The notes below the pieces were generated by a model. It had not been told where the DNA came from and did no database searches. It saw only the letters and a list, made by a program, of their open reading frames with translations. From Exiguobacterium sp. RIT594 (GTDB lineage: Bacteria; Bacillota; Bacilli; Exiguobacteriales; Exiguobacteriaceae), in assembly GCF_003339585.1 (NCBI RefSeq), contig NZ_QPKF01000003.1, positions 62,001 to 126,000 of the forward strand: a DNA stretch of 64,000 nt, given 5' to 3'. Below, one piece after another: positions 1 to 7,785 of this stretch. A program made the translations under genes and the position numbers. Numbering within the stretch: position 1 is the first letter of the stretch; each line of letters opens with the position of its first letter.

Positions 1-1
1 C

Positions 2-823
2 TACTTCTTTTTACGGCGCGATTTCAAGAGAGTCACAACAGCCATCATTGAACTGGAGCAAGGAAAAGAAGTGACAATCGTCAACGGTCCTTATTTCCAC
101 ACGCTGACACGTCTGTCGCGGATCGGGAAACGGATCGATGAACAGGTCGAAACCGTTCAAAAAATCAGTACCCGTCCCCAACACATCGAACAAGTCCGTG
201 TCCAGGCCATTACAGAAGAGCGAAAACGGCTTGCCCGTGATTTGCACGACTCTGTTTCACAGCAGCTGTATGCCATCTCAATGATGACGACAGCAGCGAA
301 ACAGACGATTCTGACGCAACCGGAAACCGCTGCGAAACAAATCGATTTGGTCGAAACGATGGCCCAGACGGCACAGTCCGAGATGCGTTCCCTGTTGCTA
401 CAATTACGCCCGGTCGAACTCGAAGGGATGACCCTTCAGCAAGGCCTGACTCAATTGTTGGAAGAGTTATCAAGAAAGCAGTCCACCGAGCTGAGTTGGA
501 AGCTTGAAGCCATCGAATTGCCCCGTCCGATCGAAAACGAATTGTTCCGGATTGTCCAAGAAGGGCTGACCAATGCCTTGCGCCATGCCAAAGCTTCACA
601 CATGGACATCGAACTTCGTCAATTCAATGATACAGTCATCTTAAGCATGAATGATGACGGTGTCGGCTTTATCGTCGATGAAAAAAAACTCGCTTCTTAC
701 GGCATCAATTCGATGCGGGAACGGACGGCCGAGATGGGTGGAACGATTCGCCTCGTCAGTGTTCCGGGACAAGGGACGCAAATTGAAGTAAAATTAAGAA
801 AAGATCGGATGGTGCAAGTATGA
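2..823 (+). CDS. liaS: Sensor histidine kinase, LiaS/VraS type (5' end outside window)
   Basis: The reading frame is open from base 2, so the first GTG visible at 71 is internal and the membrane-spanning N-terminus lies off the left edge. What remains is the cytoplasmic part. It has a HisKA_3 phosphoacceptor region with the motif RDLHDSVSQQLYAISMM, then a HATPase domain with an N-box around FRIVQEGLTNALRHA, a G1 box DDGVGF and a glycine-rich end GGTIRLVSVPGQGT. Kinases of this family sense cell-envelope damage with LiaF and phosphorylate a LuxR/NarL-type regulator. The stop overlaps the start of the next gene by 4 bp (ATGA), so the two are translationally coupled. The LiaS/VraS assignment rests on motif similarity; another HisKA_3 kinase is possible. 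Confidence 0.85.
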   Translation, partial: YFFLRRDFKRVTTAIIELEQGKEVTIVNGPYFHTLTRLSRIGKRIDEQVETVQKISTRPQHIEQVRVQAITEERKRLARDLHDSVSQQLYAISMMTTAAKQTILTQPETAAKQIDLVETMAQTAQSEMRSLLLQLRPVELEGMTLQQGLTQLLEELSRKQSTELSWKLEAIELPRPIENELFRIVQEGLTNALRHAKASHMDIELRQFNDTVILSMNDDGVGFIVDEKKLASYGINSMRERTAEMGGTIRLVSVPGQGTQIEVKLRKDRMVQV

Positions 824-1449
824 TACGTGTGTTATTAGTCGATGATCACGAAATGGTCCGTGCGGGTGTTTCTGCTTTTTTGTCCACTCAACCAGATATC
901 GAGGTCGTAGCAGAAGCAGCGGACGGACAAACAGGTGCTGAGCTTGCATTGAAACATCGTCCGGATGTCGTTTTAATGGATTTAGTCATGGAGCCGGTCG
1001 ATGGCGTTGAAGGAACACGGTTGATTCGAAAAGAATGGCCAGACGCCAAAATTTTAGTCGTCACCAGCTTTTTAGATGATGAAAAGGTCTATCCTGTCAT
1101 TGAGGCCGGTGCAATGAGTTATGTCTTAAAAACAGCAAGTGCCTTTGAAATTGCAGAAGCGATTCGCAAAACAGCGAGTGGTCAATCCGTCATGGCGGCC
1201 CAAGTCACGGGGAAAATGATGGAACGTTTACGAAAACCAACGAGCCATCTCCATGATGATTTGACAGAACGCGAACAGGAAGTCTTGCAACTGATGGCAC
1301 GCGGAATGGCGAACCAGGAAATTGCCGACGAACTGTTCATCTCTTTGAAGACTGTCAAAACACACGTTTCGAACATCTTGTCGAAGCTTGATGTCGTTGA
1401 CCGGACGCAAGCTGTCGTTTATGCGTTTAAACACAACATCGTTAAGTAA
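820..1449 (+). CDS. liaR: Response regulator, LiaR/VraR type (NarL family)
   Basis: A 209-residue response regulator of usual family length. The N-terminal receiver domain (about 1-120) has the acidic pair at D8/D9, the phosphoacceptor Asp in VVLMDLVMEP and the conserved Lys in VLKTAS. The C-terminal LuxR helix-turn-helix (about 143-205) has LTEREQEVLQLMARG and the recognition helix SLKTVKTHVSNILSKL. It overlaps the kinase gene by 4 bp and is the last gene of the unit, which ends at the hairpin near 1495-1538. LiaR-type regulators activate envelope-stress genes and often their own operon. The targets cannot be read from this window. Confidence 0.88.
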   Translation: MIRVLLVDDHEMVRAGVSAFLSTQPDIEVVAEAADGQTGAELALKHRPDVVLMDLVMEPVDGVEGTRLIRKEWPDAKILVVTSFLDDEKVYPVIEAGAMSYVLKTASAFEIAEAIRKTASGQSVMAAQVTGKMMERLRKPTSHLHDDLTEREQEVLQLMARGMANQEIADELFISLKTVKTHVSNILSKLDVVDRTQAVVYAFKHNIVK

Positions 1450-1494
1450 TCTTCAGCATTTTTCTATACTTATAATTGCTCTCATACTCAATGA

Positions 1495-1538
1495 AAATGA
1501 CCGGGTTCCTCCTGTATCTCAGAGGAACCCGGTCATTT
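1495..1538. terminator. Bidirectional hairpin terminator between liaR and cbaA
   Basis: Two perfect 17-bp arms (1495-1511 and 1522-1538) enclose a 10-base loop. Arms starting AAATGACC give A/T runs on both sides, so the hairpin can stop both liaR (+) and the convergent oxidase operon (-). Confidence 0.85.
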
Positions 1539-1554
1539 ATTTGTTTTCGTTCTG

Positions 1555-3246
1555 TCACCACAATTTCCAGCCTGGTGCTCCAGGCGGCGCATTCTCAATC
1601 ATATGCCAAATTGGAACCGTGTAGGCAAATGCAATTAACGCAAACGTCACGAAAATCCAAAGCTTCCAATTCTCGAAGAACAGTGGTGTCTGCATCGCTG
1701 CTTCTTCTGTCTCAGCAACCGGGAACTCTTCCAGGCCTTTCGGTGCCCGGAAGGCGAGTTGGAACATCGCAAATAAGAACAACAAAATGGAAAGGAATAA
1801 AATCGTTCCGCCAATTGCCATCGCAACATGATATGGAATCCAGTCGGCAACAAGCGAATCTTTGAAGTAAGCTGCCGGACCAGTTCGTCTCGGGTTACCG
1901 AGTAACCCTGAAATATGCATCGCTGTCGACATGAACAGCATACCGACCGTCCATAACACTGTTTGGATCAGTCCGATTCGGTTGAGTTGTTTCGTCATCG
2001 TCCGTCCTCTGAGCAAGGGTACCAACCAATAGGCCGTTCCAAAAAACGTTAAGGCAACGGCAGCTCCGACCGTGATATGAAAATGACCGGTCACCCACAG
2101 TGTGTTGTGGACGACGATGTTTAATTGATGCGACGCATTGATGACTCCACCTGCTCCCGCCGGGATGAAAAATAACATTCCGACAAACGGTGCTAAAAAG
2201 CGGACATCTCGATACGGCATCTTCTTGATCCAGCCGAACAGTCCAGTTGCACCTTGACGCCGCCCTGCCAGTTCAAAAGTCGCAAACATCGAGAAGGCTG
2301 TCATGAGTGACGGGATAATGACCAAAAACGTGAGGACGACCTGAATGTATTTCCAAAATGCTGAGATACCCGGTTCCAGCAATTGATGATGGAATCCGAC
2401 CGGGAAGGAAAACAGTAAAAATAATAAAAAGGACATCCGGGCCAATGCATCTGAAAAAATCTTTCCGCCGACGATTTTCGGAATCACGGTGTACCAGACG
2501 ATATATGCCGGCAACAGCCAAAAATATACAAGCGGATGACCAAAGTACCAAAAGAGCGTCCGTGACAACTCAATTCCGACTTTATCCGTCCAACCGAGTG
2601 ACAACGGTAAGAGTTGAAACAAAATCGTAGCAGCGACTCCGAGTGTCGCGACGACCCATAACAATACCGTCATGATACTCATGTATGCCTGAAGCGGTGG
2701 ATGAACACCTTTATGCTCCCGTTTATAGTCCGCGTACATCCGGAACATCGCACCGGAAGAAATCCACGTCCCGACAACAAAGATGACAAGTCCGATATAA
2801 AACACCGGGTGAGCCTTCAATGGTGCATAAAAGGTATATAAAACAGAAGCTTCCCCTGCGAGGACCATCCATGTGACGAGGACGACACCAAGCATCATAA
2901 ACCAAAATCCGACCCAACCGAGCCGTCTTGGAAATTCTTCGAAACGGCCAAACGATTGTCCTAAAAAAGAAAATAGTAAGCCAAAAATAAATAAGGTTGT
3001 AAATACAATCGCCAGCATCAACCCGTGGGCAGTCAATAATTCATAATAGCCGACGCCTGCAATTTCCGGAATCACACCGGTCCGGACGAGTGTTTGGAGT
3101 AAGCCGCATAACCCGCCAATCAACAAGGCGACGAGCGAAAAGCTGACATGGGCAAAGGCCAGTTTCGCTTCTTTTAAACCAATTGCCGTCGCCGGCATTC
3201 CCCGCTCCATCTCAAACTCTTTTAATTTTCTCGAAATGGCATTCAT
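1555..3246 (-). CDS. cbaA: ba3-type cytochrome c oxidase subunit I
   Basis: A 563-residue polytopic heme-copper oxidase core subunit that reduces O2 and pumps protons at the cytoplasmic membrane. Metal ligands are visible: H74 (TAHGLM) for the low-spin heme, H237 and Y241 in FGHPLVYFW (CuB and the His-Tyr cross-link), H286/H287 (FHHQLLEPG) for CuB, and H388/H390 in VTGHFH for the hemes. The divergent sequence and GHPLVYFWLLPAY fit B-family (ba3) oxidases rather than aa3. The start codon follows the stop of subunit II directly (TAAATG), so the pair is translationally coupled. B-family oxidases usually have high O2 affinity, which agrees with the Fnr site upstream of the operon. Confidence 0.93.
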   Translation of the reverse strand: MNAISRKLKEFEMERGMPATAIGLKEAKLAFAHVSFSLVALLIGGLCGLLQTLVRTGVIPEIAGVGYYELLTAHGLMLAIVFTTLFIFGLLFSFLGQSFGRFEEFPRRLGWVGFWFMMLGVVLVTWMVLAGEASVLYTFYAPLKAHPVFYIGLVIFVVGTWISSGAMFRMYADYKREHKGVHPPLQAYMSIMTVLLWVVATLGVAATILFQLLPLSLGWTDKVGIELSRTLFWYFGHPLVYFWLLPAYIVWYTVIPKIVGGKIFSDALARMSFLLFLLFSFPVGFHHQLLEPGISAFWKYIQVVLTFLVIIPSLMTAFSMFATFELAGRRQGATGLFGWIKKMPYRDVRFLAPFVGMLFFIPAGAGGVINASHQLNIVVHNTLWVTGHFHITVGAAVALTFFGTAYWLVPLLRGRTMTKQLNRIGLIQTVLWTVGMLFMSTAMHISGLLGNPRRTGPAAYFKDSLVADWIPYHVAMAIGGTILFLSILLFLFAMFQLAFRAPKGLEEFPVAETEEAAMQTPLFFENWKLWIFVTFALIAFAYTVPIWHMIENAPPGAPGWKLW

Positions 3247-3717
3247 TTACTCCACCACCTTAATTTTTGTCGACATCATATGGTGACCGCTTCCGCAATA
3301 CTCATTACAGACAATCAAGTACTCTCCGGCTTTTTTAAAGGTATATTCGATTGAATTGATATGACCGGGTACGACCATCATGTTGACATTTGTCTTTACG
3401 ATTTCAAAACCGTGAACGACATCTTTTGACGTCACGAGAAAGTCTACCGTTGCCCCTTTTTTAATTACCATATCTTGTGGCGTGAACTGAAACGCTTGCG
3501 ACACCATGACTGCTTCATAGCGGTTATCGTCAATTTTTTTCAACCCCGGTTTATCAAATGGTTTGGTCTGATCCACTTGTGTCGGATCAATTAATGTAGC
3601 GTCAGACGGCGGTTGATTGCCGGATGCAAAAGCAGAAATACCAATGATGACTAAAAAAACGGCTAACATCACACAACCAAATACTAACCAAATTTTCTCC
3701 AAACGATGAATGTGCAT
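3247..3717 (-). CDS. cbaB: ba3-type cytochrome c oxidase subunit II (CuA subunit)
   Basis: A 156-residue subunit with one N-terminal membrane anchor (about residues 9-30) and an extracytoplasmic cupredoxin domain. The CuA site is complete: H102 (VVHGF), C137 and C141 in CNEYCGSGHHMM, H145 and M148. It takes electrons from cytochrome c and passes them to subunit I. The short length and single anchor are typical of B-family subunit II. It lies between the small subunit upstream and subunit I, whose start abuts its stop. Confidence 0.92.
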   Translation of the reverse strand: MHIHRLEKIWLVFGCVMLAVFLVIIGISAFASGNQPPSDATLIDPTQVDQTKPFDKPGLKKIDDNRYEAVMVSQAFQFTPQDMVIKKGATVDFLVTSKDVVHGFEIVKTNVNMMVVPGHINSIEYTFKKAGEYLIVCNEYCGSGHHMMSTKIKVVE

Positions 3718-3729
3718 TGCCTTTCCTCC

Positions 3730-3843
3730 TTATCTGGAACTAAATAATAGAAAAATCGATCCCCACATCCCGATGATGACGGAAGCAACAATAAAAACGG
3801 CGACGATTGTGCCTGATAAATTCGGTTCTGGTTTACTGCTCAT
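3730..3843 (-). CDS. Small oxidase subunit, subunit IIa-like (37 aa)
   Basis: A 37-residue single-pass membrane peptide, first gene of the ba3 oxidase operon. The longer frame starts at 3969, but ATG at 3843 is chosen because AAGGGAG lies 8-9 bases upstream and because the promoter -10 (about 3887-3892) lies inside the longer frame. The peptide has a short polar N-terminus (SSKPEPNL), one hydrophobic helix and a short basic end. Size, position before the CuA subunit and topology match the cytochrome c oxidase subunit 2A family known from ba3 enzymes. The match is by pattern only. Confidence 0.75.
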   Translation of the reverse strand: MSSKPEPNLSGTIVAVFIVASVIIGMWGSIFLLFSSR

Positions 3844-3886
3844 GATGCCTGTCTCCCTTCTCATTTCAACTTGATGTCCTGTCTTC

Positions 3887-3930
3887 ATTCTAGAAAAGAC
3901 GTACCGCTTGAGACCGTGATAAATGTCACA
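3887..3930 (-). promoter_or_regulatory. Fnr-type operator and -10 box of the ba3 oxidase operon
   Basis: On the minus strand TGTGACATTTATCACG (3915-3930) carries the GTGA-N6-TCAC core of the Crp/Fnr consensus TGTGA-N6-TCACA. A -10 hexamer TAGAAT follows at 3892-3887, with no recognisable -35. The operator centre is about 42 bases before the predicted transcription start, the classic class II activator position. A second overlapping inverted repeat, GTCACA-N5-TGTGAC, shares one half-site. The fnr gene just upstream is the obvious candidate regulator. Confidence 0.65.
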
Positions 3931-4006
3931 CCATTTGTGACGATTTCGCGCTTTCCCTTCTAAAAACACACATAAAGTTCACATTTTAGGAAGAAGCTCT
4001 CAAAAA

Positions 4007-4035
4007 AATCCCCTTGTCTCAAGGACAAGAGGATT
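4007..4035 (-). terminator. Terminator after fnr
   Basis: Arms 4007-4018 and 4024-4035 pair over 12 bp with one mismatch around a 5-base loop. They are followed on the minus strand by a run of T (plus-strand A run at 4002-4008). This separates fnr from the oxidase operon. Confidence 0.75.
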
Positions 4036-4045
4036 CGTTTTATTT

Positions 4046-4753
4046 TTAAATCCGGCATACGCCTACCGGACATCCTTCACAATGGCATAAATCTCTCAAA
4101 TAGTTAGCATCATGGACGATGATTTTAGTCGTCGTCGATGAAATGACCTTGTCTTTTTTCCACTGGGAAAACATGCGATTGACCGTTTCGCGCGGCGCCC
4201 CGATCAACTGACCGAGTTCGCTGTCGGATGGTCGTTTGGAAATGACATAGTCTTCCCCAACCTGTTTTCCATGCATGGCAATCAACCGGAGTAAGGTCGA
4301 GGCCAGTGCACCTTGTTTCCCAAACAATAACAGGTCACGCAGTTTCGTTTCGGACTGCTTTCGCATCAAGGCTTGCCAACGCATGATTTCTAAGGCAAAT
4401 ACACCGTCCTGCTTCATCAATTCCTCAAGCTTCGTTTTCGAAATGACACCAAGGATACTGTCTTCCATCGTTTCAACGCTATAAGAACTTGGAAATGCTT
4501 CGCCGACATCAAACTCACCGAACAAATCACCCTTAAAGTATAAAAACATCATTAAAGGGCTGCCTTTTTTCGTCAGTTTAGACAGTTTGACACCGCCTTG
4601 CTTCACATAAAACAACTTATCGTTTAACTCACCTTCCCAACAAACGATTGAATCCTTTTTAAACGTCACCTCTGTCATGAAGTCTTCCAGTATCATTCGT
4701 GTCTCTGCTGATAAGACAAACGTATTGGCTTCTGTTGTTCCGCAAGCAAGCAT
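4046..4753 (-). CDS. fnr: Fnr, oxygen-sensing Crp/Fnr-family regulator with C-terminal Fe-S ligands
   Basis: A 235-residue Crp/Fnr protein with an N-terminal cyclic-nucleotide-like domain (about 20-130), dimer helix and winged HTH (about 177-203, APRETVNRMFSQW). The last 13 residues hold four cysteines (C223, C225, C228, C233). The C225/C228/C233 spacing and D140 in KLRDLLLFG match the three Cys and one Asp ligands known for the [4Fe-4S] cluster of B. subtilis Fnr, unlike the N-terminal cluster of E. coli FNR. The start at 4753 has AGGAGA at good spacing. It probably activates low-oxygen genes; a matching operator lies in front of the neighbouring ba3 operon. It is transcribed alone, bounded by a terminator. 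Confidence 0.88.
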   Translation of the reverse strand: MLACGTTEANTFVLSAETRMILEDFMTEVTFKKDSIVCWEGELNDKLFYVKQGGVKLSKLTKKGSPLMMFLYFKGDLFGEFDVGEAFPSSYSVETMEDSILGVISKTKLEELMKQDGVFALEIMRWQALMRKQSETKLRDLLLFGKQGALASTLLRLIAMHGKQVGEDYVISKRPSDSELGQLIGAPRETVNRMFSQWKKDKVISSTTTKIIVHDANYLRDLCHCEGCPVGVCRI

Positions 4754-4914
4754 TTCGCATTCTCCTTTCCTTGATTCCTTCTGCTCCTAGTATAGAACAT
4801 CACACGTCAAAAAAACGTTTTTTCAAAAGATTGTCAAACATTGTTCATGTTTTCACAAAATGTTTTAAAAAAATGATTCTAGTTTCGTTTAAAAACGTAG
4901 ATCATTTTTTTACT

Positions 4915-6057
4915 TCAACGTACTTCCCGGTAGTAATGATCGACAATCCGACGCGTCGCTTGTCCCGGTTGTTCCGTATACCAGACTGTTTTGAATTTTT
5001 CCATCGCTGTCCGGCTTTCTTCTAGCGCTGCATCCGAAGTAATCCAGTTCAATATAACATCAAATTGATTCGTGTAAGTAACCGGTAGCGGGTCCGGATA
5101 AGAATCGACGATACCCGGAATTTGCCGGTAGGTGTCGATATCTGGGGTATAAAGAATGGTTGGAACATCGAGCAGACAACTTTCAAAAGGAATCGAGGAA
5201 TAATCGGTGATCAATACATCGGTGATGAGTAAGTAATCATTGATTGAATATTCGTCCGTAACGAAGTGCACATGTTTTTTTTGATGTGTGAACATCGAAC
5301 GGACCGTTGGATGTAATTTGACAAGAATTGTCCATCCCTGATCGGTCAATTGTTCGAGTTGGCGGACAGTCTGTCCTTCCATTCCATTGTATTCGCGGTA
5401 GGTCGGCGCATACAGTAGAATACGACGTTCCTCTTTGACGTAAGCATCCTGAAGTTTTTTTTTGGTATGTTGATGTTGTTCGTTAAACCAATAATCTGTC
5501 CGGGGCACGCCAAATGTTTTGAAGACTGTCCGTGGAAGATCATGTGGTTCCATGAATTGTTTCGCGCAAGTTTCTCCCGGTACGATGAAATCACCATAAC
5601 GCTGGTATACCCGTTTGAAACGTCGCAGGACATGCTTCGGTACCATCAAACTCTTTGATGACGTCAAACCGAATTTCTTTAGCGTCCCTGCAGCATGCCA
5701 TAACTGGATCCGTTTTGTTCCCTGACGAATCGGGGCGACACTGTATTCGCCGATATAGTTATCGATGAAATGATGCTTCGATGTTGCAAGAAGGTACGCC
5801 AGCCGAATAAAACGAAGTCTGCGATAGGGCAATGCATATTCCACCGACCAGGCTTCCGGATCTTTCACAAATTTTTTATCATACACCAGATACCGTTTTT
5901 CTTCCGGGAATTCCGTCAGGAGCGCATCATTAATCGGTTTCACATTATCACCGTAAGTGACCCAAAAGAGCGTCACCGGTCTCACAGGCAACAGGCAGAA
6001 GATTCGATAAAAGATCCGAAAAAGCAACAAGTAGATTTGCACGATACTCTCTCTCAC
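4915..6057 (-). CDS. CDP-glycerol glycerophosphotransferase family protein
   Basis: A 380-residue protein of the TagB/TagF-type glycerophosphotransferase family, which moves glycerol phosphate from CDP-glycerol to a lipid-linked acceptor or growing poly(glycerol phosphate) chain at the inner membrane face. Family motifs are visible: LWHAAGTLKKFGL, LYAPTYREY and the CDP-glycerol-binding block VLITDYSSIPFE. The start is GTG at 6057 with GGAGGG 6-7 bases upstream. A terminator upstream (6081-6108) separates it from tagD, so it has its own promoter or depends on readthrough. Whether it is a primase (TagB-like) or polymerase cannot be told; its length is closer to TagB. Confidence 0.85.
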   Translation of the reverse strand: MRESIVQIYLLLFRIFYRIFCLLPVRPVTLFWVTYGDNVKPINDALLTEFPEEKRYLVYDKKFVKDPEAWSVEYALPYRRLRFIRLAYLLATSKHHFIDNYIGEYSVAPIRQGTKRIQLWHAAGTLKKFGLTSSKSLMVPKHVLRRFKRVYQRYGDFIVPGETCAKQFMEPHDLPRTVFKTFGVPRTDYWFNEQHQHTKKKLQDAYVKEERRILLYAPTYREYNGMEGQTVRQLEQLTDQGWTILVKLHPTVRSMFTHQKKHVHFVTDEYSINDYLLITDVLITDYSSIPFESCLLDVPTILYTPDIDTYRQIPGIVDSYPDPLPVTYTNQFDVILNWITSDAALEESRTAMEKFKTVWYTEQPGQATRRIVDHYYREVR

Positions 6058-6080
6058 GTTACTCCCTCCTTTCCATGAAG

Positions 6081-6108
6081 AAAGACCGCACCCAAGGTGT
6101 GGTCTTTT
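6081..6108 (-). terminator. Terminator after tagD
   Basis: AAAGACCGCACC pairs with GGTGTGGTCTTT (one G-T) around a 4-base loop, with T-rich sequence on the minus strand just after the tagD stop. Confidence 0.8.
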
Positions 6109-6112
6109 TTCA

Positions 6113-6502
6113 TCAACCTTTTCCTAACTCCGTTTTGATCTGGCTTGTCGAAATGCCTTCCGTCCGGCTAAGGTAAACGACTTCACAATATTCTTTCAAG
6201 AAATCGAATTCGCCGGCCCAGTCGTCACCCATGACGAATGTATCGATTTGGTGCTCTTGTACATCCGTGATTTTCTGATCCCAGTTATTTTCGGCAATGA
6301 CTTCGTCAACATAGCGAATCGATTCCAAAATCAATTTGCGGTTTTCGAAGCTGTGATACGATTCTTTGTGTTTCAAGCGATTGAACTCGTCCGTCGAAAT
6401 CGCGACGACTAAATAATCGCCCATTTCCTTTGCCCGTTTGAGGATGTTGATATGTCCCCAGTGCAGTAAATCAAATGTGCCGTACGTGATGACTTTTTTC
6501 AT
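6113..6502 (-). CDS. tagD: Glycerol-3-phosphate cytidylyltransferase
   Basis: Makes CDP-glycerol from CTP and sn-glycerol 3-phosphate for teichoic-acid-type polymers. At 129 residues it has the standard length of TagD/GCT. The nucleotidyltransferase signature GTFDLLHWGH (residues 8-17, HxGH) and the second CTP-binding motif RTEGISTS (113-120) are both intact. It overlaps the upstream glycerophosphotransferase by 4 bp (6499-6502), so donor synthesis and donor use are coupled in one unit. Confidence 0.95.
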   Translation of the reverse strand: MKKVITYGTFDLLHWGHINILKRAKEMGDYLVVAISTDEFNRLKHKESYHSFENRKLILESIRYVDEVIAENNWDQKITDVQEHQIDTFVMGDDWAGEFDFLKEYCEVVYLSRTEGISTSQIKTELGKG

Positions 6503-7716
6503 GATGATTCTCCTTTATGCTGATTGCTGACAGATTTTAACAGACGTTGATAGGCTTGTACAGATGCGGTTCCGTCATCCCACTGACAAAATTTCTTTTC
6601 AAATGCGGCAAACGCCGGACCATATCGATCGCTCCATTCGTGCAATCGGTCAATCTCTTCAAATAGCCGTGCTTGTTGTAAAACGAGCGGACCCGGTGCT
6701 TCCTGCTCAAAGTCAAAATAAAATCCGCGCAGTTGGTCCCGGTAATGTTCTAAATCATACGTGTAAAAAATCATCGGTCGTTTCAAATGGGCATAGTCAA
6801 ACATGACGGATGAATAATCCGTGACCATAGCATCTGCCGCGATGTACAGTTCTGAAATATCCGGATAATCCGAAGCATTACGGACAGAGGGATAATCCGC
6901 CGTATCGACTTGATCCGCTACCAAATAATGCATCCGGATCAATAACGTATATTCAGCACCAAATCGTTTCTCAAACTGTTCCAGCGAAAACGGCAACTGA
7001 AAGGAATAAGATCCTTTCGCCGCATACTCATTGTCTCGCCATGTCGGCGCATACAAAATGATTTTCTTAGTCGTGTCTATGTTGTAACGGGAATAGACCC
7101 GTTCGCGAATTTCCGGATGCCGTTCCGTCTTGTAAAACACATCATTACGCGGATAGCCGATTTCAAGCAATTCACCGGAAAAATCAAATGCCCGTCGAAA
7201 AATCAGACTGGAATAAGCATTCGGTGAAATCAACAGATCCCATTTGGATGCTTCACGTGCAAAGTCACGCTTGTAGCGTTCGGTCGTCGTATCGGCCATC
7301 TGTACCTCATCCATGTCGAGCGCCAGTTTTTTGAGCGGCGTCCCGTGCCACGTTTGTAAGTAGATGGTCCCTTTGCGTTTGAACAACCAGGAAGGAAGCC
7401 TGCTGTTCGAAATCCAGACCCGTGACGTGGCGAGCAGATAAATCCAACGAATCGTCATCCGATTAACGGTCCGTATGGTCGGATCATCAAAGGCACGGTG
7501 TCGATCTTTACTAAAGATCAACTCACATTCCGGATGGTCTTTTTTCAGCGCTTCGTAGATCGCACGTGGATTGTCACTGTATTGTTTCCCTAAAAAGCTT
7601 TCAAACAGAAAACGATTTGGATGAACCGGCAAACACGCAAACCCTCGCATCACGAGATGCAATCCCGTTTCGACCAGTTTAGTTTTCTTGATCCACTGAC
7701 GTAATTGACGTTTCAA
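6499..7716 (-). CDS. CDP-glycerol glycerophosphotransferase family protein (second copy)
   Basis: A 405-residue protein of the same family as the gene at 4915-6057 but only distantly similar. Motifs LQTWHGTPLKKLALDMDE, ILYAPTWRDNEY and DAMVTDYSSVMFDYAHLKRP identify the glycerophosphotransferase fold. It uses CDP-glycerol made by TagD, whose gene overlaps its 3' end by 4 bp. No tagA, tagO or tagGH lies within the window, so the acceptor is not defined: wall teichoic acid is likely, but a capsule- or lipoteichoic-like polymer is possible. Confidence 0.85.
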   Translation of the reverse strand: MKRQLRQWIKKTKLVETGLHLVMRGFACLPVHPNRFLFESFLGKQYSDNPRAIYEALKKDHPECELIFSKDRHRAFDDPTIRTVNRMTIRWIYLLATSRVWISNSRLPSWLFKRKGTIYLQTWHGTPLKKLALDMDEVQMADTTTERYKRDFAREASKWDLLISPNAYSSLIFRRAFDFSGELLEIGYPRNDVFYKTERHPEIRERVYSRYNIDTTKKIILYAPTWRDNEYAAKGSYSFQLPFSLEQFEKRFGAEYTLLIRMHYLVADQVDTADYPSVRNASDYPDISELYIAADAMVTDYSSVMFDYAHLKRPMIFYTYDLEHYRDQLRGFYFDFEQEAPGPLVLQQARLFEEIDRLHEWSDRYGPAFAAFEKKFCQWDDGTASVQAYQRLLKSVSNQHKGESS

Positions 7717-7785
7717 AACTTATACCCCTTAATTTAACAAAAAATTTACTTTTTATAGAATTTCATATAAATCAAACCTCAACCA

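Noticed and set aside
210-599. Minus-strand frame of 129 residues opposite liaS
   Set aside because: Overlaps conserved kinase motifs on the plus strand and has no ribosome-binding site.
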